Of a stretch of 64,000 nt of DNA, positions 23,560-36,495 are shown in pieces. The position numbers were made by a program, and so were the translations under genes. Origin of the DNA: Epichloe hybrida (taxonomy: Eukaryota > Ascomycota > Sordariomycetes > Hypocreales > Clavicipitaceae). Each line of letters begins with the position of its first letter. Position 1 is the first letter of the stretch. The notes beneath the pieces were generated by a model. It was not told the origin of the DNA. It saw only the letters and a program-made list of their open reading frames with translations, and searched no databases. The stretch lies in the NCBI GenBank assembly GCA_019022495.1, contig JAFEKR010000011.1, positions 1,736,001-1,800,000 of the forward strand, given 5' to 3'.

Positions 23560-26500
23560 TAGAGTTCTTAGTAAGACTAATAGCTATAATAATACTATAG
23601 AAGGCATTAAAATAGGAGATAATAATAAATACCTTAACAAAGGAAAAACCCCTATTTACACTAACCTATACCCCTATATCTCTATAAGGCTTTAATAATA
23701 TATTATAAAAGAACTACTCTAATAAATAGGAAGTTCTAAATATAAAGAGATAAAAACACCTAAGGAAATTAGTCTTTATATTCTTATAAAGACTAAATAA
23801 TATAAGGAGCAAGGGTTATTTAGAAGAACACTATTCTCCGAATTTAGTAATAACTTCTACGAATAGTTAAGGGATAAGTTTGTAGAAGGAAGAGACCTTT
23901 TATAAAACAGACTTTAAGACTATTTTCTTTATAATAGAGTGTATATAACTATTAGAAGAGGCACTAAGATAGTAAATAACCTTAAAGAAGTAGTAAACTA
24001 AGAAGAATTTAGATTTTAGACTCTTAAAGAAATTAAAGAGGCTAGGAAGAAGTATATAGGCTTCTAAAAGAACTTATAAAATAAAGAGTTCTTCTGTAAT
24101 TTACTAGATAATAGTAATATTAGAACTAGGTAACCTACCTTATTACCTTGTTTATTAGTATAATCACTATTAAAAGAATTAATAAGCTAGACTCCCCTAG
24201 GAAGACTAAGTTAATTCTCTCTAGGAAGGCCTAGCTAATCTCCCCTAGGAAGGTTAATTAACCTAGAGTTAAGACTACCTAAGGATACTATTCGTAAGTA
24301 TTTATAGGTAACTCCCCTACCTATACCTTTACTAGAGGTAAGTTAGTAGTATTACCCTAGTAACACTACTAATAATACCCCTAAGTAGGAGAGTTACTAA
24401 TAAAGGTAACCTATGCTATCTAGGGCTAGTAGTGCCCCTGTTAGTATAGCTTAAAGAGCTATAATTCCTCCTTCCTAATATAAGGAAGAGAAGAATTAGA
24501 GGGAATAATAAGCCCTAAGGGTGCTACCTATAAAGCTACCCTCTTATTTCCTAAAGACCTTACTACCCCTTTTATAAATACAAAAGGAAATACCTAGAGG
24601 ACCCCTATAGACCTAGAGACCTTTGCTAAAGTAAATTATTAACTTATTTAAGGTATACCTTAAAGAGTAACTCTATAGCGCTAATAACTATAATATCCTT
24701 AAATTAAAGCTTTAAATATTTTATAGGAAGTGTAAGTTACTTAATATCTAGCCTAAATAAGCTAGTTATGCTTTTAAGGTTATGCTTAAAGGCAAAGCAT
24801 TATAATATAATACAGACTACCTCTCTAAACCTAGATAACTATAAGATCTCCTTATACTTATTAGCTATAGAAGAGAATAATTTAAAACTAAGGATATATA
24901 GCAAAGATATCTGCTAGAGTAAAATAACACTTCCTTATAAGGAATAATAAATAATAACCTAAGTAAGTTAGTGATTAAATGCTTTAATAAACTTATAGAA
25001 AGACTAGCTATCTTATAATAAGTAGTGCCTAAAGTAAGCTAAACTAAAAGGGCACTCTAGAATTAACTTATTAGAGCCTATTATAGTATTCTAGAGTATA
25101 GAGGAGCAATTATAGATCCGCTAGATAAACTACAAGAGTTCTGTGAATAGATTAAAATAACCCTTTATCTTATTAAGAAAGAGAAGAAAAACTATTAATA
25201 GTTCCTAACTAAAGCTATAACCCTAAAGTAATTCTAGACTAACTAAAGATATAATAGGAATGGAAAAAAGACCTAATACCCCTAAAAATATAAGGAAAAG
25301 GAGGTACTCCTTACATAAAGAAGTGCTATATATATAGTAAGGAAGGATACTAGTTATCTAAGCACCCTAAAGAGAACTATAAGAAGGTATTTTAACACTT
25401 TAAGAACCACTACCTTATGAATCTAACTAATAACTTATATTATTTATTCCTTACTTAGTATAAGGGAGAACATAAGTCCTAACCCCCTATTAATAATAAA
25501 ATCGCTTAGTATATAAAGAGTATTGGATTTAATAATAGCCCTAATAATACACATAGGCTAGTACCTATACGCTTCTTTACTTATAGAACCTAGATTAATA
25601 GCAGAAGAATAGTTTAATTCCTAATAAGGTAAGTAGCTTATTATAGTCTAAGTAAAGAAAACCCCTTTTAGTAGGAACTTATAAATAAAGCCCTAGCGAC
25701 GTTTATATTAGAAGATTACTATTCCTATGTGATATTCTAAGGGATTATGCCTAATATAGGAGCCACAAAGTTCTCTATAGCAGGGTACCCTTAATTTCTT
25801 GCTTTATAACATTAGATGCTTATATTATAGCTTAATGAATTAATAAAGAAGAAAGCATTAGTTAGATTTAGCGCGGGAGACTTAATTATTACGCTTAGAG
25901 CGGCTAATATGCTTACCCCCTTTAGAAACATTCTCTTTTAGGTTATCCTTATAAATACTCTATTCCTCTTATCTCTTAATAATATAGACTATCTAAAGAT
26001 TAACTTTAATATCTCTAAGAACACGCTATAATAAGAAAATATTAAAGTCCCTATTATACGTAAATAGGGCTATGCCTAGATGCTTCTTATATAGAAAGAA
26101 GAAGTAATTACTTAGAGCTACCTTATAGAAGGTAAGCTATAGTAACTACACTACCGCTTTAAATATCCATTAATCTAACGTTTACATAAGGTTCTCTGTA
26201 AATTAGGGTATAATATTAATATTAAAGCTATTAGGGAGCTTATAAGAATTTACTACTAATACTAAATATATACAGATAGCCCTAATTACTTTAAGTTTAC
26301 CCTTAAGGATAAGTATAGCTTTAATTATAAAGTAATAGTAAATATCTTCTACCTAGATAGCAACTACCTTATACTTTACACTATAGATGTAGCTATAGCG
26401 TTTAATATAGCGAAATTCCTTAATAATATCTCTGTAAAAACAACCTAGGAAGCCCTCTAAATGTGCTAGATTAATACTTACCTAGGCCCTCCGGACTTTA

Positions 26501-28297
26501 TTATTATAGATGCTAGAACGAACTTCTATAGTAATAAATTCAGATAATTTATAGCTTTAATATTAATTTTAATTAAGGAAGTCCCTATTAAGGCACACTA
26601 TAGCATAGGGAAGGTTAAAAGGTATTATAAGCTACTCCAAAGAGCCTATGATATAATTAGATATAAATGCCTTACAATGCCAGAACCTGTTGCCCTTTAA
26701 ATAGCAATTAAGGCCCTAAATAACACTATAGGCCCTAATAGCCTTATCCTAACCCTCCTTATCTTTAGAGCTTACTTATGTATAATAAATAAGTCCTTGC
26801 TATTACCTAATATTACATAGCGTGTGATTATAGTATAGAAGGCTACTAAAGAGATTAAGAGACTTTACACTATCTAGAAGGTTAATAAGGCCCTTACTAA
26901 ACATAATAGCCTAGACACCTTAAAGACCCTTAGCCTACTGCTTAGATTAAAGGTTAAGGTCTAGTAAGAAGGTAAGGGATAGGTAGGTTTATATAAGCTG
27001 CTAGTAATTACTAAAGAGAGCTATATACTTAATATACCTAGAGGCCTAAAGACCTTTAGGTTAATATCCGTTAAGCCTTACTATAATAATCTAAATATAG
27101 AGAAAATAATAAAGCCTAGTAAAGAGAAAGGAGAGAAAGGGTAAGAGGCCTATAATAAGAATATAGTGCTACTAATACTATTAAAGTAAGGACGCGGAAA
27201 GCTATAGAAGAACCCTCCTATAATACCTTAAGGTACTAATACCTTCCTATTAGCAAAAGAATATAGTAACCTAGCTCTTATGATTAAGCTACGTAAGGAA
27301 GGAATTATTAAGACCCTAGGTAAACTATTTAAGCTATTAATAAAAGCGGAGATTAACACTCTAATTAAGTAAGGTATGTTTAAATTCATTATATTTAATA
27401 AGGAAGAACATAGTAGAATTTAAATCTTTAATTCCTAGATTATTAATAAGATTAAGGGTAAGATAATAGAACCCTATGAAAAGTTATACCTTATAATCTA
27501 AGGGTGTGAGAATAAGGGGAAATAGGCTATTCTTATATAGGCCCTAACGATTTAACACGCGAGCTAACGCCTTATCCTTGCAATAGCCCTGTTAGTAAGA
27601 TTAAGGAAATTCCTTATCTAGCTAAGAGATATCTATTAGGCTTATATATAAGCCTATATATTACTAGAGCAGCTAATCCTAGCGCGCTTGCTAATTTAGA
27701 TATAGTATCTCTACCTGCCTAGTATAATCTTAAGGGTTATAAAACCCCTCTATAGGCTTACAAAGGCAGGAACACACTAGTAGGTTATGTATTATAAGTA
27801 TTATAGAGAGAACCTCTAGATAGAAACCTCTATATATAATCCCTACCTGCTTATAACTATAAAGGAAAGCCCTAACTTTACTTACATTAGAATATAAACT
27901 AATAATATAATCAGCCTCTTAGATAAGAAGTTCTCTAAGAAGGAAGAGACCTAGCTTACTATAGTAAGCTTTAATATAAAGCTAAAGTAATTCCTAACTT
28001 AGGACTACCCTCTTATGTTTAATAGTGGCATTATCTTGCTAGAGAATAATACTATTAAGATCTAGTAGAAAGGGCAGAGTAATAAGTTAGAGTTAGTTCT
28101 AATAACTAACTTAAAGCGCAAATACATTAAGCAAAGGGCCTAAGGCACTTATATTGCCTTAATCTACTAACTAGAGGCTTGCTTTAACCTATCTATTACT
28201 ATATAATACTAGAAGCTAACCCTAGAGAACATAAAAGCCCTTAATCACCGCCTAAAGTAGCAGATAGATTACCTAGAGAGAGGTCTAACGTTTATCC
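23560..28297 (+). pseudogene. Copia-IIb gag-pol, N-terminal to RNase H start
   Basis: This is the most complete Copia-II polyprotein. After gag comes a zinc knuckle around 25321-25380 that reads K-C-Y-I-Y-S-K-E-G-Y, with two cysteines changed to tyrosine. Protease follows near 25735-25790 (P-N-I-G-A-T-K-F-S, Asp to Asn), the pre-integrase H-Y-R-F-K-Y-P region near 26150, and the integrase core near 26330-26620. RT runs from about 27340 to 28060 (I-Q-G-C near 27490; the acidic pair in T-N-N near 27900 is Asp to Asn), then the start of RNase H. Stops are nearly all TAG/TAA at glutamine positions. MITE-1 interrupts it at 28298. The start is approximate. Confidence 0.85.
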
Positions 28298-28306
28298 TAA
28301 TTAACC

Positions 28307-28709
28307 GAGTTCTGCTAATCGGAGCTGTACGGAAAAACCGTCACAGCTGTGACTAGCCGTTTTCGGATGGAAAGGTTACTTGCCACACACCCACACGTAA
28401 ATCACACCTATAGTTATGGCACATTACCGCCGTACATATAATGAAGTCCGTTATATTTATTAATTCAATTACAACTACGGCCAATTCGCTCAAAAACGCG
28501 ATTTCTAATGTTAAAGGAGAAAGAAATTTGCCTAGCTAGGCGGGTGGGCGGACTGCCTTGCGTAGCCTTGTGATATTAGGTAATATTTTTTTTGCCATGG
28601 CGCCCCATATAAATTGGGTGCGAAGGGGTGGGATATGGGATGTGGGCGCATCATAATTATGGGTACGGATCATTGCGGTTTTTCCGTACAGCTCCGATTA
28701 GCAGAACTC
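28307..28709. mobile_element. MITE-1: 403-bp inverted-repeat element with 34-bp TIRs
   Basis: Perfect 34-bp terminal inverted repeats start GAGTTCTGCTAATCGGAGC and reach AAAAACCG. A 9-bp TSD, TAATTAACC, lies at 28298-28306 and 28710-28718; the uninterrupted sequence at about 53608-53616 in Copia-IIa has it once. No open frame. The interior keeps CpA and CpG, unlike its host. Long TIRs plus a 9-bp duplication point to a non-autonomous Mutator-like element, though no transposase is here to prove it. Confidence 0.9.
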
Positions 28710-28718
28710 TAATTAACC

Positions 28719-29260
28719 TTTAGAAAGCAAAGCTCTTTGCCTTTATAAATAGATCCTTTACTAATAACTAGGACCTATCCTTATAACTAGGATATATACT
28801 TATCCTAGCAAATAAAGACTACACTAATAGTAAGTTTATAATTAAAGGCAATATTATATACTTTAGCTTAATAAAAAGTAAGAGAGTTATATAAAGCATG
28901 CTTACCTTAGAAGTCTATAGTATAGTAGCTAGTATTAATATAGCTTATGTAATTATAACTACGCTAAACTTAGTTACTAACTAACTAAAGCTCCTAAAGA
29001 TCCTAGTTATTATATATATAGATTTATACTCCTTGTATAAGTACCTTATTAAGCTTAGTATAATAAAGGAGAAACGCTTAATAATTAATATTATAGCCCT
29101 TTAATAGTTATATAAACGCTAAGAACTCTGCGAGATCTAATAGATTAATAAAGAGAATAACCTAGCTAATGCCTTTATAAAGGCATTACCTAATAAGGCC
29201 CTTAAGGGCTTTATCTTAACTAACTAGATAACTATCCGGATAGAGGGATAGGTTACCTAT
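28719..29260 (+). pseudogene. Copia-IIb RNase H
   Basis: Continues the polyprotein after MITE-1. Recognisable are L-F-A-F-I-N-R-S (V-D-G-S before RIP), K-G-N-I-I-Y-F-S-L-I-K-S-K-R-V, E-V-Y-S-I-V-A, an I-Y-T/I-D-L-Y-S-L-Y block, and the C-terminal I-N-K-E-N-N-L-A-N-A-F-I-K-A-L-P. This is the copia RNase H, which degrades RNA in the RNA:DNA hybrid. Active-site acids are partly Asn. Confidence 0.83.
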
Positions 29261-29723
29261 GCGTAACACACGCGTAGTAAGAGGAAACATAATCCTCTAG
29301 GAGGGTAGCTATAGGGATAAGATAGCGATATAACAGGGATTTACGCCCCTATAGTTAATATCCCTAGCGGCTATAACCACGCTAGCCTACTAGGCCCTCC
29401 TAGTAGACTATAGAAAATAATAGTAATATATAGGAGAATAAAGGTATTACTAAGGAGGAGGAAGACATTATATACACACTATAGTGTAGTATATATGTTA
29501 TTTTAAGGAAAGAAAGGATTTAAAAAGACTTACTTATCCTTATATAGGCTTATAGGCTAAGCGAGATTGTTATTTCCCTTTTGTTAGTAACTATACGCCT
29601 AGATAGGCTATAAGTTCTTTTCCTTATATCCCCTATTAATTATATTCTTAATCTATCTTTCCTTTTTTATTTCTATAATTAATATTACGTGTTAATAATT
29701 ATATTAAAAGAGAGAAGTTCTAG
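29261..29723 (+). other. Copia-IIb 3' untranslated region and polypurine tract
   Basis: Non-coding. The last 18 bases, AAAAGAGAGAAGTTCTAG, are the polypurine tract that would prime plus-strand synthesis. The same region occurs in Copia-IIa (54290-54620) and inverted in Copia-IIc (31570-31890). Confidence 0.7.
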
Positions 29724-30030
29724 TATTAGAACAAAGGTGATATTAATTGCGTGTCGCAGCCATAATTACCTAGCAGAAGCTTAGGCCACGCGCGGACCCC
29801 ACACATAACCTATAACCTAGCATATTAATTAGCTAGGAAATATAGGGATATAAACGCGTAACCCCTTTTCCCTTTATGTATTATAACTTCTAGCTTTTTA
29901 CCTCTCTTTTCCTATAACTTAATTAATCATAACAACAGATAACGCAGCCTAGAATAGATAATTAATGACAATACTATTCTTTGGGCTTACGACTGTATTA
30001 CATTGAATTCAATACCCTGTGAATCCAACA
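29724..30030 (+). repeat. 3' LTR of Copia-IIb (307 bp)
   Basis: Starts TATTAGAAC (TG changed to TA) and ends AATCCAACA. It is followed by the AAAGC duplication, and Copia-IIa resumes at once. Confidence 0.95.
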
Positions 30031-30035
30031 AAAGC

Positions 30036-31263
30036 TACTAAAGAGATTAAGAGACTTTACGCTATTAGGAAGGTTAATAAGGCCCTTACTAAACATAATA
30101 GCCTAGATACCTTAAAGACCCTTAACCTACTACTTAGATTAAAGGTCTAAGTCTAGCAAGAAGGCAAGGGATAGGCAAGCCTATATAAGCTACTAGTAAT
30201 AACTAGAGAGAGCTATATGCTTAATATACCTAGGGGCCTAAAGACCTTTAGGTTAATCTCTATTAAGCCTTACTATAATAATCCTAGTATAGAGAAGATA
30301 GTAAAGCCTAGCAGAGAGGAAAAGGAGGAAGGGTAAGAGGCCTAAGATAAGAATATAGTACTAGTAATACTACTAAAGCATAAGCGTAGAAGACCCTAAA
30401 AGAACCTTCCTATAATGCCTTAAGAGACTAATACCTTCCTATTAGTAAAAGAACATAGTAACTTAGCCCTTGCTATTAAGCTATATAAGGAAGGAGTTAT
30501 TAGGACCCTAGGCAAACCTTTTAAATAGTTAATAAAAGCAAAAATCAATGCCTTAATTAAGTAAGGTATATTTAAATTTATTATATTTAATAAGGAGAAG
30601 CATAGTAGGATTTAAATCTTTAATTCCTAAATTATTAATAAGATTAAAGGCAAGATAACAAAACCCTACAAAAAGTTATGCCTTATAATCTAAGGATGTA
30701 AGGATAAAGGGAAATAGGCTATTCTTACACAGGCCCTAATGATTTAACAAGCGAGCTAATGTCTTATCCTTGCAATAGCCCTATTAGTAAGATTAAGGAA
30801 ATTTCTTATCTAGCTATGTAATATCTGTTAGGCGTATGTATAGGCTTATATATTCCTAGAGTGGCTAATCCTAGCGCGCTTGCTAATTTAGATATAGTAT
30901 CTTTACCTGCCTAGCATGATTTTTAGGATTATAAAGCCTTTTTACGGACTTGTAAAGGCTAGAACGTATTAGTAAGTTACGTATTATAAGTATTACAGAG
31001 AGAACCTCTAGATAGAAACCTCTATATATAATCCTTACTTGCTTGTAACTATAAAGGAAAGCCCTGACTTTATATGCATTAGAATACAGACTAATAATAC
31101 CCTTAGCCTATTAGATAAGACGTTCTTTAAGAAGGAAAAGACTTAACTAGTTGCTATAGGTTTTAATGTAAAGCTAAAGTAATTCCTAACCTAGGATAAT
31201 CCTCTTACGTTTAATGGAGGTATTATTACGCTAGAGAATGATGCTATTAAGATATAGTAAAAG
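30036..31263 (+). pseudogene. Copia-IIa integrase tail and reverse transcriptase
   Basis: Second part of the Copia-IIa polyprotein. It opens with T-K-E-I-K-R-L-Y, the integrase C-terminal part, passes a linker with P-Y-Y-N-N-P-S-I-E-K, then the RT: T-L-G-K-P-F near 30505, an L-I-I-x-G-C block near 30680, L-I-L-A-I-A near 30760, and Q-T-N-N-T-L near 31090 (D-D to N-N). It ends at AAAAG (31259-31263), the insertion site of Copia-IIc, and continues at 53381. Confidence 0.83.
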
Positions 31264-31569
31264 TGTTGGATTCACAGGGTATTGAATTCAATGTAATACA
31301 GTCGTGAGCCCGAAGAATAGTATTGTCATCAATTATCTATTCTAGGCTACGTTGTCTGTTATTATAATTAATTAAGTTGTAGGAAAAAGAGGTAAAAAGC
31401 TAGAAGTTACAATATATAAAGGGAAAAGGGGTTACGCGTTTGTGTCCTTACATTTCCTAGCTAATTAACGTGCTAGGTTATAGGTTATGTGTGGGGTCCG
31501 CGCGCGGCCTAAGCTTCTGCTAGGTAATTACGGCTACGATGCGTAATTAATATTACCTTTGTTCTAATA
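31264..31569 (-). repeat. 3' LTR of Copia-IIc (306 bp)
   Basis: Reads TGTTGGATTCACAGGG to GTTCTAATA on the plus strand. The inverted polypurine tract CTAGAACTTCTCTCTTTT follows at 31570. Confidence 0.93.
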
Positions 31570-31889
31570 CTAGAACTTCTCTCTTTTAATATAATTATTA
31601 ATATATAATATTAATTATAGAAATAAAAAAGGAAAGATAGATTAAGAATATAATTAATAAGGGATATAAGGAAAAGAACTTATAGCCTATCTAGGCGTAT
31701 AGTTACTAATAAAAGGGAAATAATAATCTTGCTTAGCCTATAAGCCTATATAAGAATACGTAGGTCCTTCTAAATCCCTTCTTTTTCTTAAAATAATATA
31801 TATACTACACCTTAGCGTGTATATAATATCTTTCTCCTCCTTAGCAATATCTTTATTCTCCTATACACTACTATTAATTTCTATAGTTT

Positions 31890-34511
31890 ACTAGGAGAGC
31901 CTAGTAGGCTAGCGTGGTTATAGCTACTAGGGATATTAACTATAAAGGCATAGATCCCCTATGTATTACTATCTTATCCCTATAGCTACTCTCCTAGAGA
32001 ATTACCTTTTTCTCTTACTATGTATATATTATATATAAGTAACCTATCCCTTTATCTAGATAGTTATCTAGTTAGTTAAGATAAAGCTCTTAAGGGCCTT
32101 ATTAGGTAATACCTTTATAAAGGTATTAGCTAGGTTATTCTCTCTATTAATCTATTAGATCTTATAAAGTTCTTAGTGTTTATATAACTATTAAAGGGCT
32201 ATAATATTAATTATTAGGCGTTTCTCCTTTATTATACTAAGCTTAATAAGGCACTTATATAAGAAGTATAAATCTATATATATAATAACTAGGATCTTTA
32301 GGAGCTTTAGTTAGTTAGTAACTAAGTTTAGGGTAGTTATAATTACATAAGCTATATTAACACTAGCTACTATACTATAGACTTCTAAGGTAAGCATGCT
32401 TTATATAACTCTCTTACTCTTTATTAAGCTAAAGTATATAATATTACCTTTAATTATAAACTTACTATTAGTGTAGTCTTTATTTACTAGGATAAGTATA
32501 TATCCTAGTTATAAGGATAGGTCCTAGTTATTAGCAAAGAATCTATTTATAAAGGTAAAGAGCTTTGCCTTCTTAAGGTTAATTAGAATAAACATTAGAC
32601 CTCTCTCTAGGTAATTTATCTACTACTTTAAGTAGTAATTAAGGGCTTTTATATTCTCTAGGGTTAGCTCCTAGTGTTATATAGTAATAAATAGGTTAAA
32701 GTAAGCCTCTAGTTAGTGAATTAAGGTAATATAAGCGCCTTAGGCCCTTTACTTAATATATTTACGCTTTAAGTTAGTTATTAGAACTAACTCTAACTTA
32801 TTACTTTACCCTTTCTACTAGATCTTAATAGTATTATTCTCTAGTAAGATAATACTACTATTAAATATAAGAGAGTAGTCCTAAGTTAGGAATTACTTTA
32901 GCTTTATATTAAAGCTTACTATAGCAAGCTAGGTCTGTTCCTTCTTAGAGAACTACTTATCTAAGAGGCTAATTATATTATTAGTTTATATTCTAATATA
33001 AGTAAAGTTAGGGCTTTCCTTTATAGTTATAAGTAAGTAAGGATTATATATAAAGGTTTCTATCTAGAGGTTCTCTTTATAATACTTATAATATATAACC
33101 TACTAGTGTGTTCCTGCCTCTGTAAGCTTATAGAGGGGTTTTATAACCCTTAAGATTATACTAGGTAGGTAGAGATACTATATCTGAATTAGTAAGCGCG
33201 CTAGGATTAGCCGCTCTAGTAATATACAGGCCTATATATAAGCCTAATAGATATCTCTTAGCTAGATAAGGAATTTCCTTAATCTTACTAATAAGGCTAT
33301 CACGAGGATAAGACGTTAGCTTGCGTGTTAAATTATTAGGGCCTGTGTAAGAATAGCTTATTTCCCTTTATTCTTATACCCTTAGATTATAAGGCGTGAC
33401 TTTTTGTAGGGTTTTATTATCTTACCTTTAATCTTATTAATAATTTAGGAATTAAAGATTTAAATCCTACTATATTCTTCCTTATTAAATATAATAAATT
33501 TAAATATACCTTGCTTAATTAGAGTGTTAATCTTCGCTTTTGTTAATAGCTTAAATAGTTTACCTAGGGTCTTAATAATTCCTTCCTTATGTAGCTTAAT
33601 TATAAGGGCTAGGTTACTATATTCTTTTACTAATAGGAAGGTATTAGTACCTTAAGGTATTATAGGAGGGTTTTTCTATAGCCTTTCGCGTCCTTACTTT
33701 AATAGTATTAGTAGCACTATATTCTTATTATAGGCCTCTTACCCTTTCTCTCCTTTCTCTTTACTAGGCTTTACTATCTTCTTCGCACTAGGATTATTAT
33801 AGTAAGGCTTAATAGATATTAACCTAAAGGTCTTTAGGCCTCTAAGTATATTAAGTATATAGCTCTCTCTAGTGATTATTAGTAGCTTATATAGGCTTAC
33901 CTATCCCTTACCTTCTCGCTAGACCTTAACCTTTAATCTAAGCGGTAGGCTAAGGGTCTTTAAGGTGTCTAGGCTATTGCGTTTAGTAAGGGCCTTATTA
34001 ACCTTCTAGATAGTATAAAGTCTCTTAATCTCTTTAGTAGCCTTCTATACTATAATTATATGCTATGTGATATTAGGTAATAGTAAGGATTTATTTATTA
34101 TATATAGGTAGGCTCTAAAGATAAGGAGGGTTAGGATAAGGCTATTAGGGCCTATGGTGTTATTTAGGGCCTTAATTACTATTTAAAGGGTAATAGGTTC
34201 TAGTGTTATAGGGTATTTACGTCTAATTATATTATAGGCTCTTTAGAGCGGCTTATAATACCTTTTAACCTTCCCTATACTATAGTATGCCTTAATAAGG
34301 ACTTCCTTAATTAAAATAATATTAAAGCTATAAATTATCTGAATTTATTACTATAGAAGTTTATTCTAGTGTCTATAATAATAAAGTCTAGGGGGCCTAG
34401 GTAAGTATTAATCTAGTATATATAGAGGGCTTCCTAGGTCGTTTTTATAGAGATATTATTAAGGAATTTTACTATGTTAAACGCTATAGCTATATCTATA
34501 GCGTAGAGTGT
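31890..34511 (-). pseudogene. Copia-IIc RNase H, reverse transcriptase and integrase C-terminal half
   Basis: Read right to left from 34511: the integrase core tail (the block Y-L-G-P-P-D-F-I-I-I-D at about 34370-34400, reading from the uninterrupted relatives), integrase C-terminus (about 34080-33800), RT (about 33600-32850) and RNase H (about 32580-32060). The sequence parallels 26400-29240 of Copia-IIb base for base apart from transitions. It ends at the hAT-N1 insertion; the remainder continues at 43476. Confidence 0.82.
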
Positions 34512-34525
34512 AAGGTAGTCAGAGC

Positions 34526-34660
34526 ATGTAATGTAATGTAATGTAATGTAATATTTGGGGTTTGGATGTAATGTGTAATGTAATGTAATGTAATGTAATG
34601 TAATGTGTAATTATTACATATTACATTACATTACATTACAAACATTACAAATGTAATGTT
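34526..34660. repeat. TGTAATG subterminal array, hAT-N1 left end
   Basis: Runs of TGTAA/TGTAATG on the plus strand give way near 34610 to the inverted ATTACATTACA form, making a long imperfect palindrome. A TTTGGGGTTTGG interruption lies at 34554-34565. Confidence 0.9.
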
Positions 34661-35241
34661 AGGGGAAAATAAAAGTGGGGTATATTAAGATCTTATAATA
34701 TTATATAGATTTTTCTTTATTAAGTTAATATTAGCATTAATTTAATTACTATTTTAGTTTATTTACTATAAATTATTTAAGTTTCCTAAGTTTTAGATTA
34801 TTAGTTATATATTAGGGTATAGGGTATATTATATAGGTTCAAGAGAATAATAGAAATCCTTGAATTTCTTTTTATATTATAAGATTTTAAAATACTAATA
34901 AATCTAATTTCTAAGATTTAATATTATATTATTTAACCTAAGTGGTTATTTTACTAAATAATACCCTATATATACTTTTAAATTTAATATAAAATAATAT
35001 ATTATAAGTCTAAATAATTATATTAAGGACTAATATAAAGATCTTTAAGAAGCCTATATTATTTAAAGTTAATTAATTTAAAATAGAATATAAAATCTAT
35101 TTATTTAGAATAAATAAATAAATATTATACTTTTAAAAAATAAAAGTTTCTTTCTTTTTAGTAAAGGTAATTAAAAAGCTAGTAAGTTATTTAGGTTTAT
35201 AAGAATTTAAAGCTATAAAATAATAATATAGTGTATTTAAG
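34661..35241. other. hAT-N1 interior, AT-rich, no gene seen
   Basis: No recognisable protein in six frames. It is very AT-rich and has little of the gag/pol-like structure seen elsewhere. Confidence 0.5.
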
Positions 35242-35487
35242 GTATAAATAAGAATTAAGTATAAATAAGAATTAAGTATAAATAAGAATTAAGTATAAAT
35301 AAGAATTAAGTATAAATAAGTTAAGTATAAATAAGAATTAAGTATAAATAAGAATTAAGTATAAATAAGAATTAAGTATAAATAAGAATTAAGTATAAAT
35401 AAAATTAAGTATAAATAAGAATTAAGTATAAATAAAATTAAGTATAAATAAAAATTAAGTATAAATAAAAATTAAGTATAAAAATAA
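35242..35487. repeat. 17-bp minisatellite GTATAAATAAGAATTAA
   Basis: About 14 head-to-tail units, with shorter 16- and 10-base variants (AAATTAA or GTTAA endings), within the interior of hAT-N1. Confidence 0.9.
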
Positions 35488-35494
35488 GGTTTAT

Positions 35495-36400
35495 TTATAA
35501 TATAATTAACTTTTTTATAGCTTATTTACCTAGTTATATATAGTTTTCTTTTAAAAAAGAGGTATTTTCTAAAGTAACTTTAAAAGTAAGTATTACTAAA
35601 TAGTATAACTTATTTATAGCTTATTTACTTAGATATTTATAATTTTTTTTTAAAAAGAAAGTATATATAAAAGTGGTCTAAAGTAGGTTTTACTAATAAG
35701 AGTATTAACTTCTTTATAGCTTATTTGCTTAGATATATATGATTTTCTATTAAAAAGAAAGTATACTTAAAAGTGGATTAAGGTGGGTCTTACTAATTAT
35801 AGTATTAACTTCTTAATAGCTTATTTACTAGATATTTATGATTTTCTCTTAAAAAGAAGGTATACTTAAAAGTGGTCTAAAGTGGGTCTTACTAATAATA
35901 ATATTAACTTCTTTATAGCTTATTTGCTTAGATATATATGATTTTTTATTAAAAAGAAAGTATACTTAAAAGTGGATCTAAGGTGGGTCTTACTAATTAT
36001 AGTATTAACTTCTTAATAGCTTATTTGCTAAGATATTTATGATTTTCTCTTAAAAAGATAGTATACTTAAAAGTGGGTCTAAAGTGGGTCTTACTAATTA
36101 TAGTATTAACTTCTTAATAGCTTATTTGCTAAGATATTTATGATTTTCTCTTAAAAAGAAGTATACTTAAAAGTGGATCTAAAGTGGGTCTTACTAATAA
36201 TAATATTAACTTCTTTATAGCTTATTTGCTTAGATATATATGATTTTTTATTAAAAAGAAAGTATACTTAAAAGTAGGTTTAAAGTAAGCCTTATGAATT
36301 ATAGTACTTACTTCTTTATAGCTTATTTACTTAAATATATATAATTTTCTATTAAAATAAGTATATTTAAAAGTAAGTTTTTAATATTTTTCTAAGAAAT
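35495..36400. repeat. ~116-bp tandem repeat array, 7-8 copies
   Basis: Each unit contains CTTTATAGCTTATTTGCTTAG, an ATATTTATGATTTTCT segment, a TTAAAAAGAAAGTATAC segment, and AAAGTGGGTCTTACTAAT. Copies alternate between CTTTATAGC and CTTAATAGC forms, which suggests a higher-order two-unit period in part of the array. No coding frame. Confidence 0.88.
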
Positions 36401-36495
36401 AAGCTTAAAAAGTAAGTTTTATTAGTTTTATAGGTTATAATTAAGATTAGTATAGTAATTTAACCTTAATCTATATTTTAAGAAACCTAATATAT

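Larger units (their letters stand above)
22818..30030 (+). mobile_element. Copia-IIb, full-length Ty1/copia element carrying MITE-1
   Basis: Both LTRs are 307 bp (22818-23124, 29724-30030), with TSD AAAGC at 22813-22817 and 30031-30035. It lies in the same orientation as its host Copia-IIa. Net length without MITE-1 and its duplication is about 6.80 kb. The order is LTR, primer-site motif, gag, protease, integrase, RT, RNase H, polypurine tract (AAAAGAGAGAAGTTCTAG, 29706-29723), LTR. Confidence 0.95.

Noticed and set aside
34554..34565. TTTGGGGTTTGG, resembling ciliate telomere repeat
   Set aside because: A single interruption in a TGTAATG array; not a telomere array and not the fungal TTAGGG repeat.
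35242..36400. Possible CRISPR-like array
   Set aside because: Units are contiguous tandem repeats without unique spacers in a eukaryotic transposon context.
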